Shown here: piece by piece, positions 1 to 9,121 of the stretch
Position numbering within the stretch: the first letter of the stretch is position 1
Layout of the letters: each line of letters begins with the position of its first letter
NCBI GenBank assembly: GCA_947074145.1
Contig: CAMTOJ010000009.1
Location: forward strand, 28,596-92,595
DNA length: 64,000 nucleotides
Origin: an uncultured Bacteroidales bacterium
GTDB lineage: Bacteria > Bacteroidota > Bacteroidia > Bacteroidales > JAUNSR01
Direction: 5' to 3'
Made by a program: the position numbers and the translations under genes
Notes under the pieces: model-generated
What the model saw: only the letters and a program-made list of their open reading frames with translations
What the model was told of the DNA's origin: nothing
The model's database searches: none

Positions 1-333
1 CTGTTCGATAATAGCTTTTACGGCGGAAGTAAGCTCTTCATCTGTCATTTGTTGAGGAAGATATTTTTCCATTACGGCAACCTGTGCGAACTCCTCATCT
101 GCAAGATCTTGTCTATTCTGTTGAACATAAATCTCTGCTGCATCTTTCCCTTTTTTCACAAGTTTTGTTATGATTTTAAGAGCCTCATCATCGCTAAGTT
201 CTCCTGAACCGGCTTTTGCTGTTTTAGCTTCAATAAATTCTTTTTTTACGTTTCTAAGTGTATCACGTGCCACTACATCCTTTGCAAGCATCGCTTTCTT
301 GATATCTTCACTTATTTGATCGAATAAACTCAT
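1..333 (-). CDS. GatB/YqeY domain protein (partial, N-terminal part)
   Basis: The window holds the first 111 codons, from an ATG at 333; the C-terminus lies beyond the left edge. The translation begins MSLFDQISEDIKKAMLAKD and contains the helical signature of the GatB/YqeY family (VARDTLRNVKKEFIEAK, then MEKYLPQQM). The full family protein is about 150 residues and resembles the tRNA-binding tail of the amidotransferase GatB; its cellular role is poorly defined. It lies 35 bp downstream of ftsZ on the same strand, the usual Bacteroidales order, so it is probably the last gene of the dcw transcript. The assignment comes from the motif pattern and the context. Confidence 0.85.
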   Translation of the reverse strand, partial: MSLFDQISEDIKKAMLAKDVVARDTLRNVKKEFIEAKTAKAGSGELSDDEALKIITKLVKKGKDAAEIYVQQNRQDLADEEFAQVAVMEKYLPQQMTDEELTSAVKAIIEQ

Positions 334-368
334 AATTTAAATTATATAGTTTGGTTTATTATAAATGT

Positions 369-1736
369 TTAAAATTGAATTGTTGAACTTTTCATTGCCG
401 GAGCCTGAGCGACAGGTTTTTCTTCTACTTGTGGTGGCTTCTGCTGTGATTGTACATTTCTTACGAAATTCTTATCTCTATTATATGCCGGACTCTGCTC
501 AATCTTCTCAATCAACGGATCATTATCAAGATCCTCTTTTGAGAATATATAATAAGAAGCTCGTGCTGTACTTGCTTTTATCTCTTCTATTACTTCCGAG
601 CCATAAACAGTCTCAATCTTCGATGTTATATCAGTTTTATTCTCTTCCTGTTTTACATCTGTAGTTTTCTTAGTCGCATTGTTTGAACTGACGCTTGGTT
701 TTGCCTCTAACTTTCTTGTATCAGAAAGGAAAGACATTCCGAAACCTGTAGCAAGAAGAGTAATTTTCACCTGTGATCCGATAGTATTATCAACCGCCGT
801 ACCCCATATCACTTCAATCTTATTATCAAATTTTCTCATGAAATCAGTGATCTCTTTCATCTCTTCCATATTTACAGGCGATTCCTCACTCACATAAATA
901 TTGAAAAGCACCTTTTGAGCACCGAAAACCTCAGTATTATTAAGAAGAGGTGAGTTTAAAGCATCGTCGAATGCTTTTGTTACTCTCTTTTCACCCTCTC
1001 CAAATCCGCTACTCATTATAGCAATTCCTCCATCCTTAAGGATAGTATGAACATCATTAAAGTCAAGATTGATTACACCCTCAACAGTAATAATCTCTGC
1101 AATACTTTTGGCAGCAACAGCAAGTGTATCATTTGCCTTGGCAAAAGCATTAAATATAGTAAGATCCGGATATATTGCACAAAGACGTTCATTATTAATA
1201 ACAAGCAAAGCATCAACATTCTTGCTCATCTCATCAACTCCGTCAAGAGCCTGGGCAATCTTCTTTTCTCCTTCAAACACGAAAGGAATTGTGACGATAC
1301 CCACAGTAAGGATATTCATACTTTTAGCCTCTTTTGCAATAATAGGAGCTGCACCGGTACCTGTTCCTCCACCCATTCCGGCTGTAATAAACACCATTTT
1401 GGTACCATCGTTAAACATTCCCTTAATCTCATTGATGCTTTCCTCTGCCGCAGCCTTTGCTACAAGAGGTTTATTCCCTGCACCAAGACCATTGGTAGTT
1501 TGTATACCTAACTGAATTTTACAAGGAATCTCTGATCTCTTCAATGCTTGATTATCTGTATTGCAAAGCGCAAAAGTAACATCATGAATCCCTATGTTAT
1601 ACATATGATTCACGGCATTTCCTCCGCCACCTCCGACACCGACAACTTTTATTATGGATTCATTAGATGATTCGTAACCAAATACTAACAAATTGTTGTC
1701 TCCATTGTCAAATATATTGTCATTAAAGTTCTCCAT
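369..1736 (-). CDS. ftsZ: Cell division GTPase FtsZ
   Basis: Tubulin-like GTPase that polymerises into the cytokinetic Z ring at midcell. The N-terminal GTPase domain shows VVGVGGGGGNAVNHM near residues 31-45 and the tubulin signature GGGTGTG at residues 122-128, followed by the C-terminal activation domain to about residue 330. A low-complexity linker (T/K/E-rich) follows. The segment DPLIEKIEQSPAYNRDKNF near residues 405-423 looks like the Bacteroidales form of the conserved C-terminal peptide that binds FtsA. It is followed by about 30 extra residues rich in Q, P and V, ending SSTIQF. The gene lies 3 bp after ftsA, so the two are co-transcribed and possibly translationally coupled. At 455 residues it is longer than the E. 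coli protein (383) because of the tail. Confidence 0.98.
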   Translation of the reverse strand: MENFNDNIFDNGDNNLLVFGYESSNESIIKVVGVGGGGGNAVNHMYNIGIHDVTFALCNTDNQALKRSEIPCKIQLGIQTTNGLGAGNKPLVAKAAAEESINEIKGMFNDGTKMVFITAGMGGGTGTGAAPIIAKEAKSMNILTVGIVTIPFVFEGEKKIAQALDGVDEMSKNVDALLVINNERLCAIYPDLTIFNAFAKANDTLAVAAKSIAEIITVEGVINLDFNDVHTILKDGGIAIMSSGFGEGEKRVTKAFDDALNSPLLNNTEVFGAQKVLFNIYVSEESPVNMEEMKEITDFMRKFDNKIEVIWGTAVDNTIGSQVKITLLATGFGMSFLSDTRKLEAKPSVSSNNATKKTTDVKQEENKTDITSKIETVYGSEVIEEIKASTARASYYIFSKEDLDNDPLIEKIEQSPAYNRDKNFVRNVQSQQKPPQVEEKPVAQAPAMKSSTIQF

Positions 1737-1739
1737 AAC

Positions 1740-3110
1740 TTAATCGCTTAATTTTTCGTCATTACTTGTTTCCTTAAAAATATCGATAAAAATTTTACCG
1801 AATTTTTTTATACCGGAATCTTGTTTAACCGGCTTCGACGCTTCTTTTTCCTCCTCTTTTTTATTTATAGGTTCAGAAACAGTTTCTTGTTTTGTTTCTT
1901 CTTCTACAATTTCAACCGGTTCTTCCTCTTTTTTCTCTTCTACTTTTGGCTCCTCCTTTTTACAATTCAAAGTACCTCTTTGTAAAAGTCCCAACAAGAC
2001 GGAATAATTGGGATCACGACCAATCTCTGCATAATTCTGAGATTGTATAGTTTTCTGAAATGCACCGATTCTTACGTCCATTTCAAGTTTTTTCTTCAAA
2101 AGTACAGCAAGATTTTTCAACCTTGCCCCGCCACCGGTTATAATAACACCCGCTCCGAGTTGTTGTTTATCGTAACCCGATAATCTTATCTGATTATTTA
2201 TATTTTCGACTATCTCCTCAGCTCTTGCCAAAACCACTTTATGCAAAGTTTTTGTATAAATTTTAGTTCCTTCAAGACCCGGATTAGATTTATTTTGTAT
2301 TGTCTGTGTATCAGACTCCATTATATCAGGAGAAGCATCGCCGAAGATAGTTTTCACTTTTTCAGCCTCCTCTTCAAGTATCTGCAAAGAGGATATATCT
2401 TTTGTTATAGTATTTCCGCCAATAGGAATAACTGATAAATATCTTAATAATCCATCCTTATAAAGCGATACGGTTGTTGTTCCTGCACCGAAATCTATCA
2501 ATACAGATCCGAGATTTCTCTCTGCATCTGTCATTACACTCGATGCGGCAAGAGGAGATATAATAATACCGGCCAATGAGATATCAAGTTTTTCAAATAC
2601 TCTGGAGATATTTCTTTTCAATGAGGAACGGCCAACTATTATCTTATGAGTAACCTCAATCTCCGAACCGTAAACACCAATAGGCTGAATCACTTTCTTT
2701 CCATCAATAAGATATTCTGATGGCAATACATCAAGAACATCTTTATTTCCGAAAGAATTATTCATGCTTATTTCTTTAAGAGATTCTATTATCTGCGACG
2801 TGATAGGGGTCTCTTCATTCAATTGATGATTCACATTATGATCAAGTGAATGAATAGATTGTCCTCCGATTCCGATATATAACTTATCGATTTTGCTTTT
2901 TGTACGAGTTTCCAATCTTGAGATAACATTTTTTATCTTCAATGCCGCATCCTCTACATTCTCAATGCATCCTCTTTTTATACATGCATCGGCTGGCTCT
3001 CTATCTACAGCATGAACCGATAATATATTATCTTCTGATTTAGTTCCAATTATACCAACTATCTTGGAAGAACCTAAATCTATAGCCGCTATATAATTTG
3101 ATATCTCCAT
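1740..3110 (-). CDS. ftsA: Cell division protein FtsA
   Basis: Actin-fold ATPase that tethers FtsZ to the inner membrane and recruits later division proteins. Visible actin motifs are IAAIDLGSSKIVGIIG at the N-terminus (phosphate 1) and VLIDFGAGTTTVSLYKDG near residue 200 (phosphate 2), with GVIITGGGARL near residue 320 as the adenosine motif. The SHS2/1C domain lies between them. After about residue 380 comes a strongly charged linker (repeated KEE, EEE, KPV) and then an amphipathic helix, KFGKIFIDIFKE, which is the expected membrane-targeting sequence. It sits between ftsQ and ftsZ with short gaps (16 and 3 bp). Its length of 456 residues exceeds the E. coli protein (420) because of the charged linker. 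Confidence 0.97.
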   Translation of the reverse strand: MEISNYIAAIDLGSSKIVGIIGTKSEDNILSVHAVDREPADACIKRGCIENVEDAALKIKNVISRLETRTKSKIDKLYIGIGGQSIHSLDHNVNHQLNEETPITSQIIESLKEISMNNSFGNKDVLDVLPSEYLIDGKKVIQPIGVYGSEIEVTHKIIVGRSSLKRNISRVFEKLDISLAGIIISPLAASSVMTDAERNLGSVLIDFGAGTTTVSLYKDGLLRYLSVIPIGGNTITKDISSLQILEEEAEKVKTIFGDASPDIMESDTQTIQNKSNPGLEGTKIYTKTLHKVVLARAEEIVENINNQIRLSGYDKQQLGAGVIITGGGARLKNLAVLLKKKLEMDVRIGAFQKTIQSQNYAEIGRDPNYSVLLGLLQRGTLNCKKEEPKVEEKKEEEPVEIVEEETKQETVSEPINKKEEEKEASKPVKQDSGIKKFGKIFIDIFKETSNDEKLSD

Positions 3111-3126
3111 TTCTATATTATTTTTT

Positions 3127-3855
3127 TTATTTTACTCCTATGACCTGATTTTCATACTTTAAATTTATAGTCTTATATAAATTCCAACCCTTTTTATTAA
3201 GACCTTTTTTGTAAAAAGTAAATAGATTATCAAGTTTTTCTTCATAATTATCAAAAGTACCCAATACTATATGATGATCTCCGACGCGAGGTATAAGCTC
3301 TACCTCTCCATCGGATGCAATATATATTTGCTCTATCTGCAGATTCCAAAAAGAATCCTTATTTATAAATTTAGCAAACTCAAATAAGCCGTTATTTATT
3401 ATATCCTTATCAACATAACCGGATACAATCGGCAGATGTGCTGTAAAATTAGATGAAACAGGCATCATTTCACAATTATCATCAATATAATAATCGCCAT
3501 TGATTCCCATGACCCTTAAGATAGGCTTTCTTTGATAAATATCAATATTCAAACTTCCCGTAGGTGTTTTATAACATACTGCATTTTTAATTATTCTGTT
3601 TTTTTCCAGTTCTTTCTTAATTTCAAGTGTATTGATTTCATAAAACACCTTACCCACAGGATACACCTTGGTCTTTTTAAGTGAACTTTCGATATCATCT
3701 ATTTTCAAGAAAGATGAAACAACTGAATCCTTAATAGTAATCACAATATCATTGCAAAGCTCCATATCTTTTTTTCCGTCAAAAAGGAAAAAAGATATGA
3801 TCATATACAAAGGAAGTAAGATCGACAATAATATTTTAAGTACTTTTTTTGACAT
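3127..3855 (-). CDS. ftsQ: Cell division protein FtsQ
   Basis: Bitopic division protein linking the FtsA/FtsZ ring to periplasmic peptidoglycan synthesis. A short basic cytoplasmic start (MSKKVLK) is followed by one membrane segment at about residues 5-25. A periplasmic POTRA-like and beta domain follows, containing the family-type stretch IYQRKPILRVM and the terminal KYENQVIG. Sequence conservation in this family is low, so the call leans on topology, length (242 residues) and position between murC and ftsA. Its ATG overlaps the murC stop by one base (TAATG), which indicates translational coupling. Confidence 0.88.
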   Translation of the reverse strand: MSKKVLKILLSILLPLYMIISFFLFDGKKDMELCNDIVITIKDSVVSSFLKIDDIESSLKKTKVYPVGKVFYEINTLEIKKELEKNRIIKNAVCYKTPTGSLNIDIYQRKPILRVMGINGDYYIDDNCEMMPVSSNFTAHLPIVSGYVDKDIINNGLFEFAKFINKDSFWNLQIEQIYIASDGEVELIPRVGDHHIVLGTFDNYEEKLDNLFTFYKKGLNKKGWNLYKTINLKYENQVIGVK

Positions 3856-5216
3856 TATTCAATTATCTCTTTTATCGGAGCAATCATTTTTTCGATATCT
3901 CCGGCTCCTATTGTCATAAGAACCTCGAAATCTTTATTTTTTATTATTTCCAGCAATTCTGTTTTTTTACACAATGTTTTATCCTTGCAAGTCAATCGAT
4001 CAAAGATAAGCTCAGACGTCACACCCTCCATTGGTAATTCTCTTGCAGGATAGATATCCAAAAGTATAACTTCATCGGCAAGCGACAATGATTCTGCAAA
4101 CTCTTTATAAAAATCATTAGTCCTGCTATAAAGATGGGGCTGAAAAATTGCAGTTACCTTTTTATCGTGATATAACTCTTTTACAGAACTTATACTTGCT
4201 CTTATCTCGTCAGGATGATGAGCATAATCATCAAGGAAAACAAGATCATCACGTTTTATATAAAAATCAAATCTTCTTTTTACACCTTTAAAACTATTGA
4301 TCGATCTTTTTATATCCTCTGCCGGAATACCACAAAGATGAGCCATTGCAATCGCGGCAACACTATTTTCAACATTTATTTTCAAAGGCACTCCCGGCTC
4401 TATATCTTTTATCTCGATATCCGGTCCTACAAAATCATATATTATAGTTCCGTTACCGATACGTATATTCTTTGCATGAAAATCGCCTTCACTCTCCGAA
4501 TAAGTGTACAAACTTACTCCATCTTTAAGACGAGGAACAGCTTTTATTCCAGCTTTCATAATTAAAGCGCCACCTTCGTTAATCAAAGAGGTAAAATGAG
4601 AAAAACTCTCAAGATATGCCTCTTCTGTTCCATATATATCCAAATGATCAGGATCGGTAGCTGTTATAATAGCCATATATGGAGACAATTGATGAAACGA
4701 TCTGTCATATTCATCTGCCTCTATCACTGAATATTCACTATCTTCCGACAATAGCAGATTGGTATGATAATTCTTAGAAATACCTCCAAGAAAAGCATTA
4801 CATCCAAATTCCGAATTATTAAACAGATGAGCCACCATTGTTGATGTGGTAGTCTTTCCATGAGTACCGGCAACACATAATCCTTTCGATTTTTTGGTTA
4901 TAATACCAAGCAGTTGCGACCTTTTAAGAATCTCAAAACCATGATCTCTAAACCAACTCAATTCACCATGATCCTGAGGAACGGCAGGCGTAAGTACGAC
5001 AATAGTAGATTCCGGATCTTTATATATATCTTTTACTGCCTCTATATTATCTTCAAAATGAAGATCGGCACCCTCGGATATAAGCTGTGTTGTCAATTCG
5101 GTTGGTGTTCTGTCGTAACCTCCCACCTTATAACCCATTGACAAAAAATATCTTACAAGAGAACTCATTCCTATTCCTCCGGCTCCGATAAAATATAGAG
5201 ATTTGAAATCTTTCAT
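3855..5216 (-). CDS. murC: UDP-N-acetylmuramate--L-alanine ligase
   Basis: Cytoplasmic ATP-dependent ligase that adds L-alanine to UDP-MurNAc, the first step of the stem peptide. The N-terminal Rossmann domain starts YFIGAGGIGMSSLVRYF. The ATP loop GTHGKTTTSTMVAH is near residue 118. The Mur ligase central motif EADEYDRSF is near residue 165, and the C-terminal domain carries DDYAHHPDEIRAS near residue 330 and FQPHLYSRT near residue 355; these are all MurC-type. The length of 453 residues is normal. It lies between murG (8 bp upstream) and ftsQ (1-bp overlap), within the single long dcw transcript. Confidence 0.98.
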   Translation of the reverse strand: MKDFKSLYFIGAGGIGMSSLVRYFLSMGYKVGGYDRTPTELTTQLISEGADLHFEDNIEAVKDIYKDPESTIVVLTPAVPQDHGELSWFRDHGFEILKRSQLLGIITKKSKGLCVAGTHGKTTTSTMVAHLFNNSEFGCNAFLGGISKNYHTNLLLSEDSEYSVIEADEYDRSFHQLSPYMAIITATDPDHLDIYGTEEAYLESFSHFTSLINEGGALIMKAGIKAVPRLKDGVSLYTYSESEGDFHAKNIRIGNGTIIYDFVGPDIEIKDIEPGVPLKINVENSVAAIAMAHLCGIPAEDIKRSINSFKGVKRRFDFYIKRDDLVFLDDYAHHPDEIRASISSVKELYHDKKVTAIFQPHLYSRTNDFYKEFAESLSLADEVILLDIYPARELPMEGVTSELIFDRLTCKDKTLCKKTELLEIIKNKDFEVLMTIGAGDIEKMIAPIKEIIE

Positions 5217-5224
5217 AATTTTAA

Positions 5225-6316
5225 TTATTTACAATTAGCAGTTTTAAGCACGATTTCAGCTATTTTATCAGCTGCATCGTAATAAGCCATTTTCTTCACA
5301 TTCTCACTTAACTCATTAAGTTTCTTATCATTCTTCAATGTCTCAATTGCAACATCAACCAACTCTTTCTCTGCGTCAATATCCTTTACAAATATAGCCG
5401 CATCATTTTCAGATAAGGCAAGAGCATTTTTTGTTTGATGATCTTCTGCTACATTAGGTGAAGGGACCAAAATAGATGGTTTACCCAAGACACATAATTC
5501 CGAAATAGAACTTGCTCCGGCTCTTGAAATAACAAGATCCGCTGCTTTATAAGCAAGATCCATTCTTGTTATAAACGGACTTCTAAACAACTGTCCCGCT
5601 ATTATCTTCTCGGAAGAAGCATAACCCTTACCTGTTTGCCAGATAACTTGTATATCCTCTCTTTCAAATTTATCCAATCCGTTTTCTATACTTTTATTTA
5701 TGGTTAAAGCACCAAGACTTCCACCAATAACAAGTATAGTCTTCTTATCTGAAGCAAGACTAAAATATTTTTGAGCCTCAACCAAATCAGCATTATTAGC
5801 TTGTAAATCCTGACGTATCGGATTTCCTGTTTCTACTATTCTGTCGGCAGGGAAGAAACGCTCCATGTTTTTATATGCAACACATATTTTTGAAGCATTC
5901 TTTGCAAGAAGTTTATTTGTTACGCCTGCATATGAATTTTGCTCCTGAATTACGGTTGGTATCTTTTGAAAATTTGCAACCCGAAGGGTAGGACCGCTGG
6001 CATATCCTCCAACACCCACAACAATATCCGGATTAAAATCTTTAATGGTTTTATTCGCCTTTATTATCGATTTTAAAAGATCGAAAAGAACGGTGATATT
6101 CTTAAATAAGTTCTTTCTGTTAAATCCTCTGACAGGTAAACCTATAATAGGATAACCGGCAGCCGGAACTTTTTCCATCTCCATTCTGCCTTCTGCTCCA
6201 ACAAATAAAATTTCAGAGTCCGGTTTTATCTTTTTTATAGCGTTAGCAATAGAAATAGCCGGAAATATATGCCCTCCGGTACCTCCACCACTTATTATTA
6301 CTTTAAATTTTTTCAT
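5225..6316 (-). CDS. murG: UDP-GlcNAc--MurNAc-pentapeptide-undecaprenyl GlcNAc transferase
   Basis: Membrane-associated GT28 glycosyltransferase that converts lipid I to lipid II on the cytoplasmic face. The glycine-rich N-terminal loop ISGGGTGGHIFPAIS is at residues 8-22. The second loop ILVIGGSLGALTIN is near residue 195, and the UDP-binding region ISRAGASSISELCVLGKPSILVPSP with AEDHQTKNA near 265-300 completes the family signature. The length of 363 residues is typical. It ends 8 bp before murC; upstream, a 100-bp spacer separates it from ftsW, the longest gap inside the cluster. Confidence 0.98.
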   Translation of the reverse strand: MKKFKVIISGGGTGGHIFPAISIANAIKKIKPDSEILFVGAEGRMEMEKVPAAGYPIIGLPVRGFNRKNLFKNITVLFDLLKSIIKANKTIKDFNPDIVVGVGGYASGPTLRVANFQKIPTVIQEQNSYAGVTNKLLAKNASKICVAYKNMERFFPADRIVETGNPIRQDLQANNADLVEAQKYFSLASDKKTILVIGGSLGALTINKSIENGLDKFEREDIQVIWQTGKGYASSEKIIAGQLFRSPFITRMDLAYKAADLVISRAGASSISELCVLGKPSILVPSPNVAEDHQTKNALALSENDAAIFVKDIDAEKELVDVAIETLKNDKKLNELSENVKKMAYYDAADKIAEIVLKTANCK

Positions 6317-6345
6317 AAGACTTATTTATCAAAATATACAATATC

Positions 6346-6360
6346 AGGTTTATTAAACCT
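6346..6360. promoter_or_regulatory. Small palindrome in the ftsW-murG spacer
   Basis: Perfect 6-3-6 inverted repeat AGGTTT-ATT-AAACCT inside the only long (100-bp) gap of the dcw cluster, about 30 bp upstream of the murG start. It could be an operator, a weak hairpin in the transcript, or chance. I see no TAnnTTTG box next to it. Confidence 0.25.
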
Positions 6361-6416
6361 CGAAAAAGATGCTATATATAGAGAACGCAAATAAACTATT
6401 TTTTAAACAAAAAACA

Positions 6417-7754
6417 TTAATATTTTTTGAATTCATTTTCCTCTTCTTCAACTCCGGTCTCATCATCCTCATAATTGGAATAATCCTCTTCATCCATATC
6501 TAAATCCATATCGAGAGAGTCATTATCATAGTTATCCAACAATTCATCTTCTCCCTCAAGATCAAGGTCCGATTCTTCCTCTTCCATTTCACCCTCATAT
6601 ATCATCTGTTCTTGAAGTAACTTTTGTTCGTTTTCCATTACACAACGAGATATACTCTGAATAATACCGAAATATGCACTTGTCATCAAAATAGATGATC
6701 CGCCTCGACTCAGCAAAGGCAACGGCTGACCTGTGACAGGTATTAAATCAACACCAACAGCCATATTTGTCAAAGCCTGAAACGTGACAAGCATTGCAAG
6801 TCCCAAAAGGAAAAAAGCCTGAAAGATATTCTCGCACCGCAAGAATATCATGGCGGCTCGAATCAGTAGAAACAGATATAAAAATATCATTAAGAATCCG
6901 GCAACTAATCCACCCTCTTCAAGAATTATTGAATATATAAAATCGGAAAAAGCAAGCGGTAGAAAATCTCTTATCTGACTCTGACCGGGACCCTTTCCAA
7001 CTATTCCTCCATTTGCGATGGCCATATGACCATATTGTACCTGTAAATTCTTATCATTTAACGGCTGATCTACTTTGGGTATATCATCGGAACTCCTTAC
7101 TATTCGTTGCTTCCAGGTATCCATACGGGCTACCATCATAGAATCGGGTAGTACAAGAAGCGATCCAACAAATAATCCCAATAATAAAGAACAAACTGCA
7201 ACAAGTTTTGCAAGTCTCATAAGCTGGACCCGGCCTATAAACATTAAGAAAAATATTACAGCGGCCAATAATGCTGCAGTTGAAAAATTTTCGGTAAATA
7301 TCAATCCGCATATTGCCGCAGTACAATAAATAATCCTTTTATAAGCACTCAGCGTTACTCCTTCTGATGTCTGACCTTTTGCCAGAATACTGCTCACCAC
7401 CGATACAAGAGCAAATTTAGCAAGCTCTGATGGCTGAAAACCAAATATATATCGTGATGCATCATTAACTTTTGCCGTAAAAAGCACTGCGACCAACAAT
7501 ATTATCGATGCCGGGAAAGCAAATCCGCCTATTACTCTGAAAATATGCGGACGAATATTTAGCAATACAAGCACAGTGATACATCCGAAGATCAGATGTG
7601 TCACATGTGACATAGCCGGTGTGTAATGTTCAGCCGAGCGAAAAGCAAGAAAACTTGTCGCACTAAACGATTCCACTATCGATATAATAAGCAGTAAAAG
7701 ATAGATACCCCATATATAAGGATCACCTTTGAATAGGCTTTTTATAGCGTCCAT
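6417..7754 (-). CDS. ftsW: Peptidoglycan polymerase FtsW (SEDS family) with an acidic tail
   Basis: Polytopic SEDS protein that polymerises lipid II at the septum together with FtsI. About ten hydrophobic segments fill residues 15-370. Family motifs include FQPSELAKFALV near residue 112, the NGGIVGKGPGQS region near 250, DFIYSIILEEGGLVAG near 278 and PLLSRGGSS near 350. Unusually, the last 73 residues (from about 373) form a cytoplasmic tail in which about half of the residues are Asp or Glu, ending FKKY. It lies 10 bp after murD. The call as FtsW rather than RodA rests on its place in the dcw cluster. Confidence 0.95.
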   Translation of the reverse strand: MDAIKSLFKGDPYIWGIYLLLLIISIVESFSATSFLAFRSAEHYTPAMSHVTHLIFGCITVLVLLNIRPHIFRVIGGFAFPASIILLVAVLFTAKVNDASRYIFGFQPSELAKFALVSVVSSILAKGQTSEGVTLSAYKRIIYCTAAICGLIFTENFSTAALLAAVIFFLMFIGRVQLMRLAKLVAVCSLLLGLFVGSLLVLPDSMMVARMDTWKQRIVRSSDDIPKVDQPLNDKNLQVQYGHMAIANGGIVGKGPGQSQIRDFLPLAFSDFIYSIILEEGGLVAGFLMIFLYLFLLIRAAMIFLRCENIFQAFFLLGLAMLVTFQALTNMAVGVDLIPVTGQPLPLLSRGGSSILMTSAYFGIIQSISRCVMENEQKLLQEQMIYEGEMEEEESDLDLEGEDELLDNYDNDSLDMDLDMDEEDYSNYEDDETGVEEEENEFKKY

Positions 7755-7764
7755 TATTTATTTA

Positions 7765-9096
7765 TTATATTTTTTGCACACACTCTTTAAACTGTGTACC
7801 TCTATCCTCATAACTTTTAAACAAATCAAAACTTGCACAACATGGTGACAACAAGACGGTATCTCCATCTTTTGCCATTTCTGAAGCTATCTTAACTGCT
7901 TCATCCATCGATTTAGCTTCCGCCCATGGTTTTTCAAGATGAGAGAAAAACTTAATCAACTTACTGTTGTCAACTCCCAAGAAGATAAGCGATTTACATT
8001 TATCTTTTACAAGCTGTTCAATCTCTGTATAATCATTCCCTTTATCTTTTCCACCAATTATCAACACTGTAGGTTGTGTCATGCACTGAAGCGCATACCA
8101 ACAAGAGTTAACATTCGTAGCCTTTGAATCATTGATATATTGTACACCTTTCACACTTTTCACACTCTCCATTCTATGCTCTACACCCTGAAAATCGGCA
8201 AGAGCCTCTTTTATCTCCTCCTTCTTTATATTAAGAATATCAGCAGATAGAGATGCGGCCATTGAGTTAAGCATATTATGTTTTCCCTCAAGAGAAATAT
8301 GATCAACTTCAAATTCATGATCAGATGTCTTTACAACAAGATGATTGTGATCAAGAAATGCATTAAGATTATCACCTTGCTCGGCAAAAGGAAATCTTTT
8401 TGACTTTATTGGCAATTTCTGAATCTCTTTTCTTATGATAGGGTCATCATTCCAGAATATGAAAGCATCCGATTCTGTTTGATTTCTTGTAATCCGAAAT
8501 TTAGAATCTATATAATTCTGTATCTCATAATCATATCTGTCAAGATGATCAGGTGTAATATTCAACAGAACGGCAACATTTGCCTTGAACTGATACATAT
8601 TATCAAGTTGGAAGCTACTCAACTCAACTACATAATAATCGAAATTCTCTGTTGCTACCTGAAGAGCAAGACTTTTACCTACGTTTCCGGCAAGACCAAC
8701 GTTAAGTCCGGCCTTTTTAAGGATATGATAAGTCAATAGAGTAGTGGTGGTTTTTCCATTACTTCCGGTGATACAAATCATTTTAGCCTTAGTAAATCTC
8801 CCTGCAAATTCTATTTCCGATATATAAGGAATCCCTTTCTTTATGATCTCTATCATAACCGGTACCGTTTCGGGAATACCGGGGCTCTTTATTATTTCAT
8901 TTGCATTTAGAATCTTATCGAAGGTATGCACTCCCTCTTCCCACTCAATATCATATTTATCAAGCAGTGCTTTATATTTTTCCGGTATCGGAGATTTGTC
9001 TGACAGGAATACGTCATACCCCTTCACTTTAGCAAGAACTGCAGCTCCGGCTCCGCTTTCTCCTCCTCCAAGTATTACTATTCTTTTCTGATCCAT
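7765..9096 (-). CDS. murD: UDP-N-acetylmuramoyl-L-alanine--D-glutamate ligase
   Basis: Cytoplasmic Mur ligase adding D-glutamate to UDP-MurNAc-L-Ala. The N-terminal fold begins IVILGGGESGAGAAVLAK. The ATP loop CITGSNGKTTTTLLTYH is near residue 110. VVELSSFQLD near residue 155 and NITPDHLDRY near residue 178 are MurD-type central motifs. GVEHRMESV and YINDSKATNVNS near residues 302-326 mark the C-terminal domain, and the end contains LLSPCCASFDLFKSYEDRGTQF. The length of 443 residues is normal. It is flanked by mraY (25 bp) and ftsW (10 bp). Confidence 0.98.
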   Translation of the reverse strand: MDQKRIVILGGGESGAGAAVLAKVKGYDVFLSDKSPIPEKYKALLDKYDIEWEEGVHTFDKILNANEIIKSPGIPETVPVMIEIIKKGIPYISEIEFAGRFTKAKMICITGSNGKTTTTLLTYHILKKAGLNVGLAGNVGKSLALQVATENFDYYVVELSSFQLDNMYQFKANVAVLLNITPDHLDRYDYEIQNYIDSKFRITRNQTESDAFIFWNDDPIIRKEIQKLPIKSKRFPFAEQGDNLNAFLDHNHLVVKTSDHEFEVDHISLEGKHNMLNSMAASLSADILNIKKEEIKEALADFQGVEHRMESVKSVKGVQYINDSKATNVNSCWYALQCMTQPTVLIIGGKDKGNDYTEIEQLVKDKCKSLIFLGVDNSKLIKFFSHLEKPWAEAKSMDEAVKIASEMAKDGDTVLLSPCCASFDLFKSYEDRGTQFKECVQKI

Positions 9097-9121
9097 AATT
9101 TCTTATTTTTTATTTGCACGT

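Noticed and set aside
1047..1515. Two overlapping plus-strand frames (about 150 codons each) opposite ftsZ
   Set aside because: They are antisense shadows of a certain gene; they are low-complexity and match no family.
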